From assembly GCF_006442795.2 (NCBI RefSeq), contig NZ_CP083956.1, positions 2,209,501 to 2,273,500 of the forward strand: a DNA stretch of 64,000 bases. Direction: 5' to 3'. The position numbers and the translations under genes were made by a program. Shown here in pieces: positions 28,094 through 37,787 of the stretch (the stretch's first letter is position 1; each line of letters opens with the position of its first letter). The notes beneath the pieces were generated by a model. That model was given only the letters and a program-made list of their open reading frames with translations, did not search any database and was not told the origin of the DNA. The DNA comes from Mesorhizobium sp. B1-1-8 (lineage in GTDB: Bacteria > Pseudomonadota > Alphaproteobacteria > Rhizobiales > Rhizobiaceae).

Positions 28094-29047
28094 TCACTTG
28101 CGCCGAAGCGGAATGCGCAAAAGGTCAGCCAAGCGTAGGGGCAGTTGCGGCGATGCGTGCAACTCGGCGCAGCTCCGTTGCCATAGCTGAAGATATTCGT
28201 CGGCTGGAACGCCGCTGCGCCCTGGCCAGCGGTTGAGCGCGCCGAGCGCCTCGATGCAACCTGGCGCCCGCTCATATTCCGCCAGAATGGTCCCCGACAT
28301 TGCTTGTGCGAAGGGATTGAGACTTGGAATTTCGATTTCGCTTCGGTGACCGGCGAACCACGCCGCGGCATCCCGGGTGAGCCCCTGGCTGTCAGCGAGC
28401 GAGGCATAGCGCTTGACTATGTTCTCGCGATAGGCGGCAATCGCATCGCCAAAGGCGTTGTCGCCGGCGAAGGGCGGGTCCTCCTTCCAGTCTTTCGCCA
28501 GGCGACCCAGGCCGCGCAGCGAAAAGGCCTCCACCATCGCTTCCTCAAGCCATTGGCAAGGTGCCGCGGGCTTGGCGTCCGCCTGCCAGCTGTTGGCAAG
28601 CACATGGCCCAGCTCATGGCCGAACTGGTAGGCAAGCTTCGACCAGTCGCGTTCACCGATGTCGATGATGATCCACGCCATGCTGCTGCCGTCCGGGTGC
28701 AGCCAGACGGCCGGTGGACCGGATCTGTGCTCATCGACGCGAAGCCGCGCGGGCTGGCGATCGGAGACGAGGCGGACATCATCCAGGCAGGCCTGGCGCA
28801 TGCGTTCCACGACCAGATCCGCGGAATGGGCAAGCATACGGCCCCAATCACCGGCGAGCTCGATGGGGGCGGTCAGGAGGGTGGTGGGAGAAGAGATCGA
28901 AGAAGCGCGCTTCGGCATGGTGAGAAAGCCTTTGTCCAAACCAACCCAACGCAAAGGCGATGAAAAGGTTGGACCTGCTGCCACCACACAGCATGCCGAT
29001 AGGATGAACCTGCGTCGGTGCACTACTCTTCCGCTAGCTGCTTGCAC
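28094..29047 (-). CDS. Putative secreted zinc peptidase with HELGH motif
   Basis: The 317-residue protein has an N-terminal hydrophobic segment after three arginines (HRRRFILSACC), which could be a Sec or Tat signal. The central GHELGHVLANSW (~145) carries the HExxH zinc-binding motif, and a Glu-rich helix follows (QWLEEAMVEAFSLRGL), which may supply the third ligand. The family is not recognised. A role in peptidoglycan or protein cleavage at the cell surface is possible but unproven. It lies divergent from the FkbM gene, about 87 bp away. Confidence 0.6.
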   Translation of the reverse strand: MQAASGRVVHRRRFILSACCVVAAGPTFSSPLRWVGLDKGFLTMPKRASSISSPTTLLTAPIELAGDWGRMLAHSADLVVERMRQACLDDVRLVSDRQPARLRVDEHRSGPPAVWLHPDGSSMAWIIIDIGERDWSKLAYQFGHELGHVLANSWQADAKPAAPCQWLEEAMVEAFSLRGLGRLAKDWKEDPPFAGDNAFGDAIAAYRENIVKRYASLADSQGLTRDAAAWFAGHRSEIEIPSLNPFAQAMSGTILAEYERAPGCIEALGALNRWPGRSGVPADEYLQLWQRSCAELHASPQLPLRLADLLRIPLRRK

Positions 29048-29133
29048 GGGATTGAGCTATCATTTCGGCACGCGGGTCTCAAAGAGAAAAAAAGAAATGA
29101 GCACCGCTCGCAAGTCACTAGGGGGGCCGGACA

Positions 29134-30321
29134 GTGACAGGAGCGATTTATTCCAGGACCTTTGTTGGTGACAGCCTGTCAACTTGGCAGGTGGCCCACG
29201 AGATGTCGGTTCGAATCGAGGACGGATCATTCGTGGTCTCGGATTCAGACCGACCAAGCTATCACCTCCTGAGATTGCATGGTCCGGAATTCGTCTTTCG
29301 AATAGTTACGATTAGATGCCTCGTTAAGTTTCGTCCGACCGCCTCGACGAACTTTTATATCCACCATTTCGGCAACTTGAACGTCGCGGAAATAGATGCA
29401 CGAGGAACCGTGGTTGACCAAGGAATCAGCCGCAAAATATCCGTCCACACCCGCGAGAGTGGCTTGCTCGACATTGAGGTCACATTCCTCAACTGCCACC
29501 CTACAATCTCTATAGGCTGTTCCGATAGCGGCCACCCTGTCTATGCGGGAACCGGGCACGACCAATTCGCTCTGGCGAGTATCACCGTCGAAACCTTTGA
29601 TGCGACTGCTGAGTTGTCGCAGATATCGCCGGAGGACCGCATCACGCTTGTCGATGTCGGAGGGCAGGGCGGCTTGCAGACGAAGTGGATGCTGAAGGCC
29701 GATCAGATTACACCGATCGTATTTGAGCCGATAGCTTCCGAAGCGGCAGCGGTTAGGGAAACCCTCTGCAGGATCCCTGGCGCGAAGGTCGTAGAGAAAG
29801 CCTTGGCCGACATTTCCAGTAAGCGGAAATTGCACGTTGCCGCCGCATCCGATTGCTCGTCCCTGCGGGAACCCAATTTAGAAATCTTGCAGCACTATTC
29901 GATAGGCCCCTTATTCAACACGATCATGACCGAGGAGGTTGAGTGCGTTCGATATGATGAATTATTCCGCATCGACAGTGTTCCCAAGCCGGATTTCATA
30001 AAAATAGATGTCCAAGGTCTCGAGTACGAAGTCCTGATCGGTATGGGGTCTCTTCTGGAAGGGTGCCTGGCGATAGAACTTGAGACCCATTTCGTTCCGA
30101 TATATCGCGGCCAAAGGCTAATTGGCGATATCGTCGGTTTGTTGTGGGATTGGGGCTTCGTGTTGCGAAATATCGGGCAGGTTCCACACTTTGACGGCGA
30201 TGCCGTCGAATTTGACGCGCTCTTTTTAAAACGACGAGACAAACTAGTCGCATTGTCGGAGAAGGCTAAGAGAAAGCTATCGGCAATTTGTGGTGTTCTG
30301 GAAGTTAATCCATACAAATGA
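29134..30321 (+). CDS. FkbM-family methyltransferase
   Basis: The 395-residue protein starts at a GTG. The C-terminal half has the FkbM layout: the SAM-binding VDVGGQGGLQTKW (~170), FEPIASEAAAV (~195), and FIKIDVQGLEYEVLIGMG (~288). The N-terminal ~150 residues are beta-rich and unassigned. FkbM enzymes O-methylate sugars or polyketides. The base composition is lower in G+C than the flanks. The gene points toward the glycosyltransferase operon and may modify the same glycan. Confidence 0.8.
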   Translation: MTGAIYSRTFVGDSLSTWQVAHEMSVRIEDGSFVVSDSDRPSYHLLRLHGPEFVFRIVTIRCLVKFRPTASTNFYIHHFGNLNVAEIDARGTVVDQGISRKISVHTRESGLLDIEVTFLNCHPTISIGCSDSGHPVYAGTGHDQFALASITVETFDATAELSQISPEDRITLVDVGGQGGLQTKWMLKADQITPIVFEPIASEAAAVRETLCRIPGAKVVEKALADISSKRKLHVAAASDCSSLREPNLEILQHYSIGPLFNTIMTEEVECVRYDELFRIDSVPKPDFIKIDVQGLEYEVLIGMGSLLEGCLAIELETHFVPIYRGQRLIGDIVGLLWDWGFVLRNIGQVPHFDGDAVEFDALFLKRRDKLVALSEKAKRKLSAICGVLEVNPYK

Positions 30322-30431
30322 CCGGATATCCATTCGAAACAAATTGGGAATATTGCTCCTGTTTTGCAAAAACGAAGCGCGGTCGTCTTTAGATACGGCT
30401 TCTCACAAGATCACTGCCGATTAGTACATAG

Positions 30432-32732
30432 TCACGATGAGTGATCTGCTATAACCCGATCAGATGGTTGTGTATCGTCTGGGATAACGAGCGGTGGAAC
30501 GCAAACAAAAGCTTGCATTGAGCTGTACGCCGCACACATCGCGCAGTCGATGCCGGTGTCTTCTAGAACCACACCAGTTCCGGGAAATGGGATTAGCCTC
30601 TTCTGCAATGGCAAACACTTCTCAAGCAGTATTCGTGCTCCGCGAGGCGTTATCGTGTATGCCTGAAGACCAAATGAATGAGCTATCCTGAAAAGTGATC
30701 TAGAATAGGAGTCAGTTTGAAACTGCCGCGGATGTTTGCTAGCTTGGCGTTCATAAAACTCTAGTTTCGCCTTAGAGAAGCCCATATCCAGCCAGAGGAA
30801 TAAAGGATCGAATATAAATCCCCATTTTATTAGATCCCAGTCAGCAGGTGCCTTAGAAGTTAAAAGCGCGGATTCTCTAAAAAAGTCAACTGAGGCGTAA
30901 ACATCGTCTTCGAAAATTGTTATCGGCCTATTCTCAGATATAGCGAATTTCCACAAGCTTATATGCGACAGTGCACATCCCAATGAACCAGGCCGATAAG
31001 TGCAGTCTTCGGCGATGGTTCCGTCCCTGACCAACTTTGATCTATCAACGGAGGCACCTTCAATTGCAGAAACTCTTACAGTACCGTTAGAAAGGTGTGG
31101 ATTATTTTCCATATAGTGAGAAAGGCGACCGATGCTCTTATCTAGGTTTATGAGGTAAATTTTCGGCGGCTCGACAGTGCGATCGGCTTGGGCGGACTCG
31201 GGTTTCGGGCGAATGGTCCCAAAAATTCCACGCTCAAACCAACGATTGTCAAAGTCCGCTGAATGCCCGGATTGTCCGGGTTGCTCTATCAGTTGTATCC
31301 AATCATCGATAAAGTAGCTCCAGTCGAATTTGAGTGCGGCCTCTCTCGTTGCTCGACACTTATCGACGAAAGCCGCGGGGTTATCCCTATAATAACGTAG
31401 GACATAGCTGGCGAAAGCGACGAATTTTTTGGGCTCTATCGGCGCGACGAGTCCCGCGCCGTGATAGGCCTTCAAGGGGAAATGGCCTACAGGCGTTCCT
31501 ATCACGAGCCTTCCTGCGGCTGCTCCTTCAAGCACCGATAGCGGGCCGGATTCATTAACGGAAGATGACAGCACCGCGTCGACGCCTCGGTAGAAATCCG
31601 GCATGTCGTGGAATGAGATCTGATTGGCCGTGGAGCCGGCTACCTTGAATACTAAACCGGCTTCTCTTACAGCCGTTTCGGCGAGCTCACCGCGCTTCCA
31701 CTCGACGCCATAAGTCGTCACAGACAGGGAGGTCGTATAGCCGACTGTCGCCAAGCGCTCGGGTAAGGTTGAAAAAAAGGAGAGGGAGTCAACACCGAGC
31801 GGTGCTACCATCGGAGATCGAGCAATGCCGCGCATCGCTGATGCCGAGTAAAGAGATTCACTCACCACACCGTAATTGGCGAATCTTTCGAAGACTTCGA
31901 TGCCCTTCTGCTCGATCAGCATCCGCATGTCGAATTCGTGATGCGAAATGGCTATGATTTTATCGAAGGGCACGTCGTACGTGTCCACCAGTGTGGAGAT
32001 TCCGTCCAGGGCTGAGATGACGAAGTCGTAGTACGGAAACAGCTCTCGGGCATATTCGACGTGATTCTGCTGCCAATCGAGTATGTCGACTAGGTAGCCT
32101 CGATCATGCAGATGCCTGCACAGATCGTAGTAGACGCGGCCGTGCGACCACTTGGTGTAGCCGTAGATCAAGATCTTCTTGGCCTGCGGCTGGCGAACTG
32201 ATTTCATCCGGGTCAAGGGATCAACGATGTGCCTCGCGATATTGCCTTTGTTGAAAGCAGCCTCGTCGCGGCGCCAGGCGCCATTCAGCGCAAGCCCGAG
32301 GCTGTTGGTGCACCAGCTTTCGGATGCAATGAACAATTCCCATGTGCTGCAAATGGAAGCCCGGTGCATCACCCTGCCATCCGGTATCGCGGACAGGAAA
32401 AGGTCGCCGGATTTCAGTGTAAGCAGGCCACGTTCAAGAGGGATCAATTCTAGAGTCGTGGCGCCATCCGATCGATCTTGATGCCGCGACTGCGAGGTCG
32501 TCAGGCAAATGTCGGGGTAGCAATGGATCGGCTCGGGCGAGCCGTCGGCGACATAGACCAACCGGCCCTGCCTATAGCCGCCAGCGGAACCATCTTCGGA
32601 TTCGAAATATGCGTTCGCTGGACTGACCTCGACGGCACCGTGCCGCAACTCGCCGGTGGCGGGATCGACAAAGAATACCGTGCCGAAGGCCGTAAACAGT
32701 CGTGCGCGCAAAAACTTGGGGAACTCGGTCAT
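30432..32732 (-). CDS. Two-domain glycosyltransferase: GT-B (GT1/GT4-like) plus GT25
   Basis: The frame extends further upstream, but the ATG at 32732 overlaps the stop of the preceding gene (ATGA), so I take it (766 residues). Residues ~1-170 are beta-rich and unassigned. Residues ~185-490 resemble a GT-B glycosyltransferase, with the sugar-nucleotide segment ESGPLSVLEGAAAG near 396. Residues ~520-765 match GT25: IYLINLDKSIGRL (~522), GCALSHISLWK (~585) and the metal-binding ITIFEDDVYAS (~607). GT25 includes LPS galactosyltransferases and animal collagen galactosyltransferases. The GT25 half is visibly richer in A+T. It is the last gene of the operon opposite the collagen-like gene. Confidence 0.85.
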   Translation of the reverse strand: MTEFPKFLRARLFTAFGTVFFVDPATGELRHGAVEVSPANAYFESEDGSAGGYRQGRLVYVADGSPEPIHCYPDICLTTSQSRHQDRSDGATTLELIPLERGLLTLKSGDLFLSAIPDGRVMHRASICSTWELFIASESWCTNSLGLALNGAWRRDEAAFNKGNIARHIVDPLTRMKSVRQPQAKKILIYGYTKWSHGRVYYDLCRHLHDRGYLVDILDWQQNHVEYARELFPYYDFVISALDGISTLVDTYDVPFDKIIAISHHEFDMRMLIEQKGIEVFERFANYGVVSESLYSASAMRGIARSPMVAPLGVDSLSFFSTLPERLATVGYTTSLSVTTYGVEWKRGELAETAVREAGLVFKVAGSTANQISFHDMPDFYRGVDAVLSSSVNESGPLSVLEGAAAGRLVIGTPVGHFPLKAYHGAGLVAPIEPKKFVAFASYVLRYYRDNPAAFVDKCRATREAALKFDWSYFIDDWIQLIEQPGQSGHSADFDNRWFERGIFGTIRPKPESAQADRTVEPPKIYLINLDKSIGRLSHYMENNPHLSNGTVRVSAIEGASVDRSKLVRDGTIAEDCTYRPGSLGCALSHISLWKFAISENRPITIFEDDVYASVDFFRESALLTSKAPADWDLIKWGFIFDPLFLWLDMGFSKAKLEFYERQASKHPRQFQTDSYSRSLFRIAHSFGLQAYTITPRGARILLEKCLPLQKRLIPFPGTGVVLEDTGIDCAMCAAYSSMQAFVCVPPLVIPDDTQPSDRVIADHSS

Positions 32733-33811
32733 TTTTGCAGCCGCACCTCTTCCCGCCGCCGAACGAAGAAATCCAGATTGTCCTTGAGGCGCTGGTTGTT
32801 TTGGTCCAGCTCGAGCGCCTTCTGTCCCCACTCCACCGCTCGGTCCATGGCGTTCAGATGCCAAGATGCAATCGCCCCGAGATCATACAGCCGGAAACCC
32901 CAGCAGCTCAAATCGTCGAGGTAGCTGTTGGTGCGGCGTGTTTTCTCGATTCCATTGCCGGCGGCCCAGAACAGGTTGAGCCAGTCGGCCTTGCCGTGGA
33001 ACTCCTCGGCAAGGTCGAGCCAGATCTCCCTGCGATGGGGCGCTTCGATCCTCGCTTTGTCGAGCCAGAGCAATTTGTCCTGCGGTTGCATTCGGGCGAT
33101 GTAGCGCAGGGCTTCGGAACGTTCCTCGCCCCAGGCGCTCGTGGGCAGCGAAAGATAGTGCTTGAGCAGCTCTACAGCCCGCTCGTGCTGATCGGCCCAC
33201 ATCAGGTCCCGCGCGAGCCAGAAGCAGATTTGCCCGTCGTCAGGGTCTTCCCGGTTAGCTACTTCCATCAGGGGCAGATAGCTGCTTCGCGTGGGCTTGG
33301 AATGATCCTGTACTTCGTACATGACGATATCGTCGCGGCTGGCGGCCACCTCCCTTTCTCCGCTGAACAACAGAGCCTCGTGGACGGGCCGACGGAACCG
33401 GTATCCCCACCGGTGATGAAAGTTCTTGGCTTGCCAGCCGCGCAACTCGACGGGGTGGTCGACGCTCGACCGATAGGATACGCGGCAAAAAAGCGCTGTC
33501 GTGTCAGCGCCCCAGGCCGTTTCGAGCTTGGCGCGCCAGCCTGGTTCGAGAAACCGGTCCATGTCCATGGTGCAGCAGACATCGACGTCGGGCGGGATCA
33601 ACGCCATTGCGGCATTGCGAGCGGTGTCGAAACGCCACGGACGGACCGCGATCTGGTGCACGATGACACCAGCCGCGATCAGCCGCTCCACCGTATCATC
33701 CGTGCTACCGGTATCGGCTACGATGCGGTAGTCGGCATCGGCGGCCGAACTGGCCCAGCGCTCGGCGTTGGCAGCTTCGTTCAAGGCGATGGTGTAGACT
33801 GCAACCTTCAA
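32729..33811 (-). CDS. Glycosyltransferase family 2 with C-terminal TPR-like region
   Basis: The frame is open to 33967, but the conserved start is at the TTG at 33811 (VAVYTIALNEAANAERW follows), with GAGGA upstream. This gives 360 residues. The GT2 nucleotide-binding segment ADTGSTDDTVERL (~30) and the metal-binding DMDRF (~85) are present. The C-terminal ~170 residues are helical and TPR-like (AVELLKHYL, ALELDQNNQRLKDNL). It begins 25 bp after the large multidomain gene and overlaps the next, so it is part of a coupled operon. It probably adds one sugar of the glycan. Confidence 0.85.
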   Translation of the reverse strand: MKVAVYTIALNEAANAERWASSAADADYRIVADTGSTDDTVERLIAAGVIVHQIAVRPWRFDTARNAAMALIPPDVDVCCTMDMDRFLEPGWRAKLETAWGADTTALFCRVSYRSSVDHPVELRGWQAKNFHHRWGYRFRRPVHEALLFSGEREVAASRDDIVMYEVQDHSKPTRSSYLPLMEVANREDPDDGQICFWLARDLMWADQHERAVELLKHYLSLPTSAWGEERSEALRYIARMQPQDKLLWLDKARIEAPHRREIWLDLAEEFHGKADWLNLFWAAGNGIEKTRRTNSYLDDLSCWGFRLYDLGAIASWHLNAMDRAVEWGQKALELDQNNQRLKDNLDFFVRRREEVRLQK

Positions 33812-33836
33812 GACGGCTTCCTCGCCCGGTGAAGTC

Positions 33837-36800
33837 CTATCCCGACACGCCTGATCTGACGCGCTTGCGAATGGCCACCAATCCACCGAGCAACCTTGCC
33901 CGGTTGAGCTCATAATGGCTGTCGAAGAACAGGATTTCGGCGAACTGTTCCGCGAGCGCGCCGACACCGAGCGGATCGATCGAGCTCGCCGCCCCGTGGT
34001 CCTTGATCTGGCGCAACAATGTCTTGGTCAGCGTGATCTTGGCGGCATCCTCGCCGGGCGGCTGCCAGTCGAGATCCTCGATGAAGTACCATCCGCCGTC
34101 GGCCAGCAGCGGGAAGAACTCCCGCAATGTGAGTTGCTCGTCGAAGGATGCGTGACTGCCATCGTCGATGATGATATCGAGCGAGCCCGGTTCGATCGTC
34201 GCCACGACCCGGCGGAGATCCTCCACCTTGGACTGGTCGCAGACGAAGGACTTGAACCGGTCGTTATTGAGCCGCGAAAAATCCGTCAGGTCGACGCCGA
34301 TCACCTGGCAGAACGGGAAATAGCTCCGCCATAGCGAGACGGATGGTGTCTCGGCCTGATTGCCTTCCGCCAATCCGCGGCAAAGGCCGATCTCCATCAA
34401 ACGCCGCATGGACAACCGTCGCGCCGACAGCAGCCGATCGTAGATCCTGGCATAGCAATGGCGGTTGCCGGTGTGCCGGTTCTTGTCGGTGTTGAACCGG
34501 TCGGCAAGGCTCGTGAGGGCGGGAAAGCCCTCCAGCGGGCTGATTAATTGCGAGATGAAAGGAGCGTTTTTTTCGTCGGGGCTGGCTGCATTACGCGCCG
34601 TCCACAGATGAACGCCGAACGCGCGCTCGTCGTTCAGGTAGTCGGCCAATTCCGTTATCGGCTTTTCAAACCTGTCGATTTCCATCCAGTCGATCGCGTT
34701 GAAGAACATCGGGCTGAAGACCTGATCGCGCAATTCGGCGCCGGCGTCCGATGCGATATAGTCGGACAGAAGCTTGGGACCGACATCGCCGAAATCCTTG
34801 CCATGGCCGGCATGGAAACGCTCGATCGACATTTCGTAGAGGGCTCGCATGTGCCGGCTGTAAGGCTTGGCATGAATGACGTTGCCGCAGATGAAATGGC
34901 CCTTGTGCGATCCGCGCCATTGCAGGTTGAAGAAATGATCGCCCCGGAACGGGAAGGGCCGCAGCAGGATGATGTCGGTATCCATCCATAGCCCGCCATG
35001 CTCATAAAGCACCGCGTAGCGGAAGACGTCGCTGAAGTAGCGGATCTCGGAGCCGGCCACGATCCGCTCGAACAAGGGCCGCGGCATGACGTCCTCGGCG
35101 TTTCGAACGTCGATGCCATGTTGGAGCAGAAATTCGAGCTTCTTCGGCGCATAGCTCCAAATACGTACCGGATGGCCCGCGGCCCGCATCGATGTCACGG
35201 CTGCAATCAAGGTCCGGTGCTCGGCCTTTTCCGACGTAACTTCATAAAAGCAATTGATCTGCGCAAGCGTGGCATCGTCGGTGTCCAGCAAAGTCGTGAT
35301 CCGCGCATCGAATTCCCGGGATTCATCGCGGCGCTGTCGCGGCGAGGAGACGTCGCGCAGGAATGGCGCCATCTCGTGAAAGATCTCATCCGTCGATTTC
35401 CCGTTGGCAGAACCCGAGGATTGTCGGATCGGTACCTCGCGCTTGTCGGCGGCCGCCGGGTTGCCGGCACGATTGGGCATGCCAGCTTGCCCCGGGGGGA
35501 CTTTGGACGCCGCGGTCGCTGGCCTCAAATCAGTGCCCACCTCCGGCAGGCCGGATTGCAGCCGATCCACATCTTCCAGCAAGGCCTCGACGTCCGCCGC
35601 GTCGACGGTCGCGAGCCAGGATTCGCAGTCGGCAACGCTGTAGGAAATCAGCAGTCGCCGTTCATCGGGGTGCCAGGCCAAGCCTGCGGCGAATTCGACG
35701 CCTTTTTTGGTGAAGAAGAAGGGGCGACTTACTTTGCGAAGCGAATTCTGCTCGTCGAACCAGACGAACCGATGCAGGTAGTAGCGCCGGCTTTCCGCGG
35801 CCCTCCATTGCACCTCATGGATCAAGGCGAGCCGCCCATCGGCGAATTCGATCGCTTGGCTGCCGCCCCGGAATCGTTGGGCGGCAATCGCGGGCGTGGT
35901 TTCGCTGAGGGTGCCGGCCTGTTCGTCCAGTATCCTTGTGGGATCGCAAAGGTAGACGAACTGCAGCGTTTCGTCCGCCGTCGCCGCGCCGGGCTTCACC
36001 AACGGCATCCAGTTCTTTTCATGCACGCGCGGTCCGGTCGGACGAAGCACGCGCCAGTCGGTCAGCCGGCAGGGGCCGCCTTCGTCGATGCGGGCGATAA
36101 TCTGCTCGCACCAACCTTCCGGCGTGAGCTCTCGCATGCAAGAGACGCCCCAAAGCTGATCGCGCCAGACGAACGGGCGCATGTCCTCGAACCCAAGCAC
36201 GCGATCGTTGGACGGTGCCGGCAAATCGAGTGGCGGTAAAATCTCGCTGGCGGACTGGACACCCAGGTCATCGTCCAATCGGAGCAGGAAGTTGCGCGTA
36301 TGGACGGATGCCTCGCCCGGCGTATGGTATTGGAGGTTGTCCTCGGCGAGCGAGTAGTTCACCGCCCGCTGGAGGAGAATGATCTGATCGTTCCGACGAG
36401 CCACCGATGGGTTCGACGGCCGGTAGCCATCCGGCGCCGTGAATTCGACTGGGCGGGCGCTGAAGGACGGCATCATCGTCTTGGCCGGCTGGACATAATA
36501 GAACAGGTTTGACCAGGCCAGGTCCCTCGGGCCGTCGCCGATGTCGCGGTTGAGCGCCAGCCAGTTGCAGGCGGCGAAGCCGCGGTCCTTGCGCGCGGGA
36601 TCGGGGGCGTAGTTTGCCGCGATCGCAAATTCCTCGCGCAGGCCCGAGGTGTAGATCTGGTCCTCGATGAACAGGATATCCTGCTCCGGCCGCTTGTTTG
36701 AAAGCCCCAGCTCCGAAAACAGGATGCTCGCCTCGTTCATGCCTTTCTCACGATAGTAACGAGCAAGGTCATAGAGCGGCTCGGCGCGCTGCGGGCGCTG

Positions 36801-37787
36801 GTTGAAGGCCGCCAGCGCCTGGCAGATGAAGCCTTCCTCGTCGCCGAGTTTGCGTAGGCAGCGCGCCTGCTGCAGGCGGGCGTTCCATGCCTCTTCGTCC
36901 CATCCACCCATGGCGGCGCGCTTGGCATAGGCGACCGCTGCTTCCGCCGTCCGTCCGGCGTCCCGGTAGGACTGCGCCAGGTAGAACCAGGAGCGGTGAT
37001 TGTCGGGGTCCTTTTCCAGCGCCTCCAGGAGGAGCCTCGCGTCGCGCTCGAACTTGTCGGCGCGGTTGGAGCCGCTGGCATGGTCCTTGTACCAGATGCC
37101 GGCGAGTTCGCTGACGCCGCCCGGAACGTCGAGATATTCGTGGGTCACGCCGTGATAGCGCGCCCCGGCGTCGCGCCTTACCAGGCGCGTGTTCCAATAG
37201 GCGAGGACCGAACTGCGCTGCAGCAACCTGTAACCCGGCGCCGTCAGCCCTTCGCGGAAGCTCTTGTCCTCGACCACCAGTTCCATGTCGGCATCGTCGA
37301 AGAGCAGGTAGTCGAAGTCGAGCGGCGAGGCGTAGGCGCGGTCGAGCGCCTCGTTGCGCGCCTGCTCGAAATTGTGGAACGGGAACTCGTGCAGCTCGCC
37401 CTGCAAATTGCGGGCCGAGAAGAACGATCGGATGAAATCCTGGGTACCGTCGGTCGACCCGGTATCACCGATGACCCAGCAGTCGATATGGTCGGCGACT
37501 GCTCCGAGACAGCGCTGCAGGTTCGCCATCTCGTTCTTGACGATCATGTTGAGACAGACGCGCTTGCCATATCTCATGGGCCGGCCGTTTGCTCCCCGGA
37601 TGATTGCGTGCGGTCGTGATGGCGCTGCCCTGGCTCCTGGAAGCGCAACAGGCCCGAAGGAAGAGTCATCAGCCGCCATGCCCTTGCGCGCTCCGCCATG
37701 CTGGCTGGTTGCCTGGTCCCGCGCAAGATGGTCTGGCTTTCTCGCGTTGGTTCCAGCATCGCTGCGCGCAGAATGCCTTGGCTTCAC
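33837..37787 (-). CDS. Giant multidomain enzyme: GT2, TPR, propeller-like, GT32-like and methyltransferase
   Basis: The frame encodes up to 1316 residues. The first conserved segment is MRYGKRVCLNMIVKNE, so the true start may be 37577 (1246 residues); the upstream 70 residues look disordered. In order from 37787: a GT2 domain with GDTGSTDGT (~107) and DDADME (~165); TPR-like repeats (~255-370); a beta-propeller-like region (~440-760) resembling glycosidase-type domains; a linker; a GT32-like domain with the DxD segment GGLWMDTDIILLRPF (~929); and a SAM methyltransferase with MEIGLCRG (~1120) and IIIDDGSHASFDE (~1202). It is the first gene of the operon divergent from the collagen-like locus. 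It could build and cap a glycan on its own. Confidence 0.85.
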   Translation of the reverse strand: MKPRHSARSDAGTNARKPDHLARDQATSQHGGARKGMAADDSSFGPVALPGARAAPSRPHAIIRGANGRPMRYGKRVCLNMIVKNEMANLQRCLGAVADHIDCWVIGDTGSTDGTQDFIRSFFSARNLQGELHEFPFHNFEQARNEALDRAYASPLDFDYLLFDDADMELVVEDKSFREGLTAPGYRLLQRSSVLAYWNTRLVRRDAGARYHGVTHEYLDVPGGVSELAGIWYKDHASGSNRADKFERDARLLLEALEKDPDNHRSWFYLAQSYRDAGRTAEAAVAYAKRAAMGGWDEEAWNARLQQARCLRKLGDEEGFICQALAAFNQRPQRAEPLYDLARYYREKGMNEASILFSELGLSNKRPEQDILFIEDQIYTSGLREEFAIAANYAPDPARKDRGFAACNWLALNRDIGDGPRDLAWSNLFYYVQPAKTMMPSFSARPVEFTAPDGYRPSNPSVARRNDQIILLQRAVNYSLAEDNLQYHTPGEASVHTRNFLLRLDDDLGVQSASEILPPLDLPAPSNDRVLGFEDMRPFVWRDQLWGVSCMRELTPEGWCEQIIARIDEGGPCRLTDWRVLRPTGPRVHEKNWMPLVKPGAATADETLQFVYLCDPTRILDEQAGTLSETTPAIAAQRFRGGSQAIEFADGRLALIHEVQWRAAESRRYYLHRFVWFDEQNSLRKVSRPFFFTKKGVEFAAGLAWHPDERRLLISYSVADCESWLATVDAADVEALLEDVDRLQSGLPEVGTDLRPATAASKVPPGQAGMPNRAGNPAAADKREVPIRQSSGSANGKSTDEIFHEMAPFLRDVSSPRQRRDESREFDARITTLLDTDDATLAQINCFYEVTSEKAEHRTLIAAVTSMRAAGHPVRIWSYAPKKLEFLLQHGIDVRNAEDVMPRPLFERIVAGSEIRYFSDVFRYAVLYEHGGLWMDTDIILLRPFPFRGDHFFNLQWRGSHKGHFICGNVIHAKPYSRHMRALYEMSIERFHAGHGKDFGDVGPKLLSDYIASDAGAELRDQVFSPMFFNAIDWMEIDRFEKPITELADYLNDERAFGVHLWTARNAASPDEKNAPFISQLISPLEGFPALTSLADRFNTDKNRHTGNRHCYARIYDRLLSARRLSMRRLMEIGLCRGLAEGNQAETPSVSLWRSYFPFCQVIGVDLTDFSRLNNDRFKSFVCDQSKVEDLRRVVATIEPGSLDIIIDDGSHASFDEQLTLREFFPLLADGGWYFIEDLDWQPPGEDAAKITLTKTLLRQIKDHGAASSIDPLGVGALAEQFAEILFFDSHYELNRARLLGGLVAIRKRVRSGVSG

